Source of the DNA: Linyphia triangularis
Taxonomy: Eukaryota > Arthropoda > Arachnida > Araneae > Linyphiidae
Direction: 5' to 3'
Assembly: GCA_963978545.1 (NCBI GenBank)
Contig: OZ021727.1
Span: 92,649,262-92,713,261, forward strand
Length of the DNA: 64,000 nucleotides
Shown here in pieces: positions 58,268 through 64,000 of this stretch. Every line of letters begins with the position of its first letter. Position 1 is the stretch's first letter. The notes beneath the pieces are model-generated. The model worked only from the letters and a program-made list of their open reading frames with translations, had not been told where the DNA came from and did no database searches. The translations under genes were made by a program, and so were the position numbers.

Positions 58268-58980
58268 CAGGGTGTCTCTAAACTCATGGTACAAACGCTA
58301 GGGGGTGATAGAACACATCAAGACGAGTAAAAGTAAATAGGAAACCAAGGGTCCCAAACGTATTCCAAAGGAGATAGGCTCCATCAAAGTTTAAGGTCCC
58401 AAATTGCAAATGATCATAAAAAAGGGAAAAATAAGTCGATTTATTTGCGGTTTTCCCTGAAATCATTCTTTAAATTAGTATTTTCTTTAAAAAAAAAAAT
58501 TTAAAGACAAAGCTCTAAAAATGTCGGTAGAGGGCGCTCTAGACTTTGGAGTACCGAAAAACTACTTTTTTACCGTTTTTTTTTAAAACTGTTTTCAATG
58601 TTTGCTAAAGCTCAGATCTTAACTTAAATTTTGAGCTCATAATTGGAATCATCGGCAGCGGTTTCTGGAAGAAAAACATAAAAATGTGATATGGCGAAGA
58701 AGAGGAACGCGTATGCAAATTTTCGCTAACATAAAAGCCACTGATTCGAGTGTGCAACTAGTGTGTGTATAGAACTTTGTCTTTAAATTTTTTTTTAAAG
58801 AAAATACTAATTTAAAGAATGATTTCAATGAAAACCGCAAATAAATCGACTTATTTTTCCCTTTTTTATGATCAGTTGCAATTTGGGACCCTTAAATTTA
58901 AAGGCGCCTATCTCCTTTGGAATACGTCTGGGACCCTTGGTTTCCTATTTACTATTACTCGTCCTGATGTGTTCTATCAC
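58268..58980. mobile_element. Foldback element, right terminus lost
   Basis: Begins CAGGGTGTCTCTAAACTCAT, then inverted arms 58305-58513 and 58773-58980: GTGATAGAACACATCAAGAC against the complement of GTCCTGATGTGTTCTATCAC, GGGACCC(T/A)T(G/A) blocks, and AATAAATCGACTTATTTTTC. The expected last 37 bp (complement of the CAGGGTGTC start) are absent; a SINE-A and (AT)n begin there. A 63-codon minus and a 62-codon plus frame here are products of the arms. Confidence 0.8.
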
Positions 58981-58989
58981 TATATATAT

Positions 58990-59170
58990 GCCGACCAAAC
59001 GGTATAGTGGTTAGCGTGCTAGCTTCTAGACCGCGAAGTTGCGGGTTCGAGTCCCGTGTTGGCATGGGTGTTTGTAAATGTATGTTGGCTTGTCTAATGA
59101 CGAATGTTTCGGCGCATTATAGCCCTCGTGTTGCTGACGGTGCCAGATAATCCGAATACAACCAACCAAC
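58990..59170 (+). mobile_element. SINE-A copy 10
   Basis: Forward SINE-A with well-kept boxes (GGTATAGTGGTTAGCGTG; GGGTTCGAGTCCCGTG). The 12-bp duplication CACTATATATAT lies at 58978-58989 and 59171-59182. The 3' copy of the duplication is continuous with the (AT)n tract. Of the ten copies this one best keeps a tRNA-like shape: GCCGAC pairs with GTTGGC as an acceptor stem, and GCGGG with CCCGT as a T stem. Confidence 0.96.
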
Positions 59171-59288
<118 letters not shown>

Positions 59289-59302
59289 GTATACATTGGA
59301 TT

Positions 59303-59488
59303 TCATGTAGCACTGACACCTTGTAGCAATTATAACAAGATTCGAAATATCTATTTTTTAAAAAAAAAAATTTTAATTGACACTTTATATTAAATTCAAG
59401 TAGACCAAAAGTATTGCTTAATATACATATTTTTTTTTATGTAAGGAGATTTACAAATCCGTTATTTATTTCCAAGCTCTTGGATCTA
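59303..59488. repeat. Duplicated flank, right copy
   Basis: Partner of 58071-58267; it ends at the same CTTGGATCTA, followed here by TAATAGTTAC instead of the CAGGGTGTC terminus. Confidence 0.9.
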
Positions 59489-60553
59489 TAATAGTTACAT
59501 TAGTGTGATATGGTAGGCACACTCTTTCTTAATAATGGTAGATTAAAAACATATAATTTTGAAATTATTTGCGATTGCTAATTGTTTCTTATTCAGCATC
59601 GAAATTAAACATCGGGATGTTAAGGAACCTGGGGGGGGGGGGGTGGAAGGGGATCTGAATCTAAAAACCTCCCTCTGGTGGCACGCCTGTCATCTCATCT
59701 GAATTAGACCTTACATCCCGATCGATTTATCACCCTTGTCTTGAGCATTTGCAAAAGGCAGATTAATTGAGTATCTAATTACGATAGTGTAGTGTATAGT
59801 GTTCTCTTTTGTATCATTTTTCTTGGTGGAATACTTTTAAAACATTTTTAAATTTCATGTACACTGAAATTGTACAGAATTAGTAAACTACTAGATCTAT
59901 GTCCTTCAAACTTGTGGCGTACACAGAAATTACCTTAAGACGAGTTTGATTTCTTCACCGGAATGTCAAAGATATGAATGAGAAAATATTACTCCAAATA
60001 TACTTTGCACAATAGCACAAGTAAAGCAAGAAGTGCATTAGTCAACTGTAATTTGATGAGAGGCTGATGTTTGATCTATTTACTTTAGTAGGCTGGCAAT
60101 ATTTTTTTTTTCTTTAAAAAAAAAAAAAAATGCCACCAAATCTTTGCTATTCGCTTATTTTATGTTAGAAATTAAGAGGACACTGAAACTACAAAAATAT
60201 CACCATAAATGAAATTATTTGTTTTCGGTCTATAAAAATTACTGACATCACTAGCTGTAATTTAACGTTTGAATTTTTGAAATCCGATTGTTTTAAGTGG
60301 TAAAATCTTTATTTTAATTAATTATTTTAACATATTGCACACTTTTTGGCAAAAGTTAAAAATGCATTTTCTTCAGCTTCGCTTTTTTCACACATTTTAA
60401 GTCTGTTCGAAAAGCTCCTTGCGATTCATTTTTCTATAAATCCACCTAACTTTTTGTAGATATAATCTTTTACGTACTATAAAGGGATACGCTCATGCAT
60501 TTTTATGTCTCATAATATTTTCATGTTGGGAATTTGAAATATGTGCATTTTTA
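59489..60553. other. Gene-free sequence
   Basis: G-run near 59632 and poly-A near 60115; no gene recognised. Confidence 0.5.
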
Positions 60554-61285
60554 ATTCAATTACCCATATGTGATACATAGGGTAATGAAAGTTTAGGATT
60601 CGATCAAAAAAAAAAAAAAAGGGCATTTCTCCACGTTTTGGAACATCGTGATCCCAAAAAAGTGGTCTAGAAAAAATGTCTGTCTGTCTGTACGTTGATC
60701 AGCATAACTCCCGAACAAATTGACCTACTATGTTCAAATTTTTTGTGCCGGTTGATGATGGCCCAAGGACCTAACATTAAGGTTTTCGTCAAAATCACGC
60801 ATGCGCATAAGGTAACTGCCATTGAAAACATCATGTTTTTCAGTAATTGATAAAAAACGGCTCTAACGATTTTGTTCAAAATCGCTGTGGTATTGCCTCT
60901 TAAGGTGTTCTAAACATCCCTACCACCGAAATTCCCGTAAAAATACTTTAACGGCGTAAACAGTTAAAAAACGAATGCCTTTAACACAGAGTTCTCTTTC
61001 CTTGAGCATATCTCATCAATGATCGTTTTTTCATCTCTGCTCAGTTTCACTTACAAGAAAGGATAATATAAGATTTATCGATAAGTATATCAACAAAATT
61101 CCCATTTTGGCAAAGTTTTTTATTTTTTTTATTTATAAAAGAATCATCGCAAAAAACTTAAAATATAGTCCAAACTGGCCTTTTTTACTAAACGAATGAT
61201 GGAAATATAAAAACGAAATGACACAAATCCACATCAGTAATATAATGTAATTGAAAGTTGTGCGATGTTCCACACCCCTATTTTA
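60554..61285 (+). repeat. R1 dispersed repeat, copy D (reference copy)
   Basis: The longest uninterrupted copy, about 730 bp: AATTCAATTACCCATATGTG, GCATTTCTCCACGTTTTGGA, TCAGCATAACTCCCGAACAA, AAAATCACGCATGCGCATAA, CGGCTCTAACGATTTTGTTC, TTTCACTTACAAGAAAGGAT, ending TGTAATTGAAAGTTGTGCGA and TGTTCCACACCCCT. No coding capacity. Other copies lie at 3853, 30050, 32402 and 45884. Confidence 0.85.
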
Positions 61286-61620
61286 ATGAAAAATCACTAG
61301 CTCCCAGTTTGAAATTTTATTTCTGTTCAACTATAGTACCTAAAGATAAAAGCACGTGTAAAAATGTTTATAATATATTGATAAACAACTTCTAATTTTT
61401 CTTTTATGTTCATTATAATATTGTGTCGCGAAGAGAATTTTGAAAAAAAGTTAAAATTTCGTATTATTTTAATGTATTTTCACAATAATTTACTATCTTT
61501 TTTATATTACCTGCTCAAAATTTGATGTTGAGTTATAAGTCATATCTTCTATGTTTGTGTCAAATTTTATTTATTTCTAAGCAAAACGAAAGAATTGTGG
61601 AAAAAGTGTCCCATGTCCCC
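61286..61620. other. AT-rich sequence ending in a TTAA-element terminus
   Basis: The last bases, GTGTCCCATGTCCCC, match the right terminus of the 1955-2660 element (TACCATGTCCCC). The other end is not seen, so this may be a truncated relative. Confidence 0.5.
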
Positions 61621-61624
61621 GTAA

Positions 61625-62329
61625 GGTATACATATACATCGAAATTTGACTCAAGTCTGCGTTTTTGTTTTTAAAATATTCCCGAATTCATTACCATTAA
61701 AATGATACCCTTTTCTTACTGAGACACAAATTACTTTTTAAATTACAGTAGGTTTTGTGAACCTGTTTTGTATCACGTTCATTAGTGTTGTAAACTTTAA
61801 ACGCGTTTTCTGAAGAATGACATTTTGGTGTTATATGACTTTACGCCAACGGTCATAACTTCCCAATAAATTATCCGATTTACAAAATTCTAATTTTGTT
61901 TTGTCGACAATAGTGAATGTGTTTTCTATGGAGCATCTAATATATATGGTTATGAACAAATTTTTTATGCATATTTTAATCTTAATTTTTTGTTAAAAAC
62001 TAAGTATTTTTTTAAACTTTTTATTTAAAAACTTATAATTAAATAAATATTGAAGCCAAATTCAAAACTCTCCATAGGAACATGCGTCAATATAATATCT
62101 CTTATTTGCAATAAAAATATTAACTCTAAGTTAATTACAAGTTTATTTATGTATGTTCTAATAATGTCCTGATTAGTCACTTTAATTGCAATTAGCTGAT
62201 TAAAAAATTGACGGAAAAGGAAAGCTTATACATAAAAAATGCTTTATTTTTAATTCTGATATACTTCCAAAAAGTTTGAAATTATAACCTAAAAATTAAA
62301 GGAAATCATCTCAATTGTATATGTATACC
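61625..62329. mobile_element. TTAA-flanked MITE, about 705 bp
   Basis: Inverted ends GGTATACATATACATCG and, complemented, GGTATACATATACAATTG. Flanked by GTAA (61621-61624, one change from TTAA) and TTAA (62330-62333). The length is within one base of the 1955-2660 element, though the ends differ. No transposase frame. Confidence 0.65.
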
Positions 62330-62333
62330 TTAA

Positions 62334-62710
62334 GATACTTCTTGGAATATTCAGAAGAGCTTGAAACGGGTTTACAATGGAAATCAAACTAGAGTTCCCA
62401 AATTCCAATATCATAACCTCTTCAAAATTTCCCACGTAGATAACTGCTTGATAGAGGAGACTTAATTTTTAGAGTTAATAAATTTTCATTTCCAGCAAAT
62501 GAAAATCGTGAACTCTAAAATTTAAAAACTTGAAAAGAGCAAGAAAACTCCTTGTTCTTTTCAAGTTTTCACTAAAAAAGAGTATTGTTTTTAAGTGTTC
62601 CGTAATAACAACGAAATGAATATGAAAAAAAATGGGTCATATCTGAAAACAGTTAGAGGCTTCTCTAACGTTGAATAAGAAAAAGAGCAATATGAAAACT
62701 GCTGAACAAT
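62334..62710. other. Gene-free sequence
   Basis: Nothing recognised apart from a short imperfect hairpin (CTTGAAAAGAGCAAGAAAACTC and its inverse near 62530-62570). Confidence 0.5.
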
Positions 62711-63290
62711 GCCACGTTTTTTTTTTTAAGTATCGTTGGTATTTTATATATTAATGTATTTTTAATCCCACTCACCACCGATTCCCCGTAATTTTCATAT
62801 GTTTTCTGAAGAGATATTTTCCAAAATTTTTTATGTCCGTATTAAGTTGTGGAAAAAGTATCATGTAACTTCATAACATCAATAACTCTCGTGATTATTG
62901 AGTTTTCTCGATTTTTCTACAATGCAGCATTAAATAGGGAAACACAATAATCAAAAGTTATATATTATTGTTATAATATTTGCCACGTTTTTTTAAGTAT
63001 CGTTGGTATTTTATATATTAATGTATTTTTAATTCCACTCACCACCGATTCCCCTTAATTTTCATATGTTTTCTGAAGAGATATTTTCCAAAATTTTTTA
63101 TGTCCATATTAAGTTGTGGAAAAAGTATCCTGTAACTTCATAACATCAATAACTCTCGTGATTATTGAGTTTTCTCGATTTTCCTACAATGCAGCATTAA
63201 ATAGGGAAACACAATAATCACGAGAGTTATTGATGTTATAAAGTTACAGGATACTTTTTCCACAACTTTATACAGACATAAAAAAATTTG
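62711..63290. repeat. 271-bp direct repeat plus inverted third part
   Basis: GCCACGTTTTTTT...AAGTATCGTTGGTATTTTAT starts at 62711 and again at 62982; the copies are nearly identical for about 240 bp. From 63219 the segment CACGAGAGTTATTGATGTTA onward is the reverse complement of the TAACATCAATAACTCTCGTG part, so the end can fold back. Confidence 0.9.
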
Positions 63291-64000
63291 TTAGTAACTG
63301 TTGTCTGTAATATTTTGTTATAATATTACAGAACACTTTTTTAGAACTTTTTAGACTTGAATTTTACCGCAGCTTTTAGATGCCAAAGTCAAGTTTTCTT
63401 ATATTTATTCTTCTTCACTGGCACGACAGTCCTAGGTGGGCACTGGCCTTCTCGAGGAGTTTCTTCCCTATGTCTCTTCATTTGGCGACTGCCCTCCAAT
63501 TCCCGTCCATTAAAAAGTTGAAATCCTTTTCGACACTGTCGATCCAACTGACGAGGTCTGCCATTTCGTCTCGTTCCTTTAGGCTTGGCTAAAAATAATT
63601 TTTAGTTAAAGAATATCCGAAAAATTAAATTTACCGACAAGTCTGAAGACTGCTATAAATTAATTTAACTTATAAACCACATGATGAAAACTTTATATCT
63701 AAATAAAATTAAATGTATGCTTGAAATGTTGGTTTTCATTTTAAAATTGTGTGTATGAGTATCCAAGTCTGCGCATATGATATTACAAACTTTCATACCC
63801 CGATTATAAATAATAATTTCGATTACAGAGTATTGGCAAATGAATGAGTAATTTAATGATAGAAAACTTTAAAATAATGTTTAAGGAATCCTCCAAATAT
63901 ACAACTTGTTAAACATCAAATTAATATTTTTAATAAATTTGTGCTTACTTAGATTGAAACTTATTTACTCGGAGGACACAATTAAAACAAAAATGCAGTT
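63291..64000. other. AT-rich sequence with a coding-like fragment
   Basis: 63405-63590 has balanced composition. On the minus strand it reads ERDEMADLVSWIDSVEKDF and, past one stop, KKLLEKASAHLGLSC, which feels like a decayed element protein, but I cannot name the family. The rest is AT-rich and featureless. Confidence 0.35.

Noticed and set aside
58990..59065. SINE-A heads as genuine tRNA genes
   Set aside because: The anticodon arm is replaced by an unrelated hairpin, and every head continues into the same SINE body with target duplications.

Overview
The window looks like nuclear DNA of an animal, most likely an arthropod. It is strongly AT-rich, gene-poor and packed with small non-autonomous transposons, tRNA-derived SINEs and microsatellites. 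A chelicerate such as a spider would fit, but nothing seen here proves the lineage. No bacterial signature (operons, Shine-Dalgarno sites, CRISPR) is present.

One convincing protein-coding region exists: a long minus-strand exon at 26175-28471. It encodes a divergent homeodomain followed by about 700 residues of Ser/Asn/Pro/Gln-rich sequence with two acidic-hydrophobic motifs. The open frame reaches an ATG at 28505, but a splice acceptor sits exactly in front of the homeodomain. The true N-terminus is therefore probably on an unseen exon at higher coordinates. A second coding trace at 40224-41660 is a decayed, multiply broken copy of a repetitive, transposon-like protein. All other open frames look like chance, or run through simple repeats and mobile elements.

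Layout. 1-3.8 kb: an old direct duplication, one copy carrying an (ATTT)n tract and the other a SINE. 2-13.3 kb: nested elements, including TTAA-flanked and 8-bp-TSD elements and SINEs, two minisatellite-like regions and a long (AT)n. 14.4-15.3, 22.2-22.8, 31.8-32.1, 34.1-34.5 and 45.1-45.4 kb: unusually GC-rich islands without a recognisable gene. 22.9-24.5 kb: hAT and foldback MITEs. 24.5-30 kb: the homeobox exon and AT-rich flanks free of recognisable transposons. 30-37.6 kb: dense nesting (hAT inside a second 8-bp-TSD MITE, a dispersed repeat inside a tandem duplication, an 800-bp hAT, a pogo-like MITE carrying a SINE). 37.6-47.7 kb: SINEs, the transposon-protein relic and a 139-bp tandem repeat. 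50.5-53.1 kb: a 2.6-kb inverted repeat. 55.6-59.5 kb: a hAT-like element, a 38-bp satellite with 12/13-unit higher-order structure, and a rearranged foldback element. 60.5-63.3 kb: more dispersed and inverted repeats.

Target-site duplications (TSDs) were read by eye. Five hAT-like insertions have perfect 8-bp TSDs, a sixth 8-bp-TSD MITE is perfect, and a seventh hAT-like insertion has a 7/8 TSD with a paralogous empty site at 43.2 kb. Ten copies of one AACC-tailed tRNA-derived SINE are present, most with 11-14 bp TSDs. Family labels (SINE-A to D, R1, R2, hAT-800) are local names used only here.
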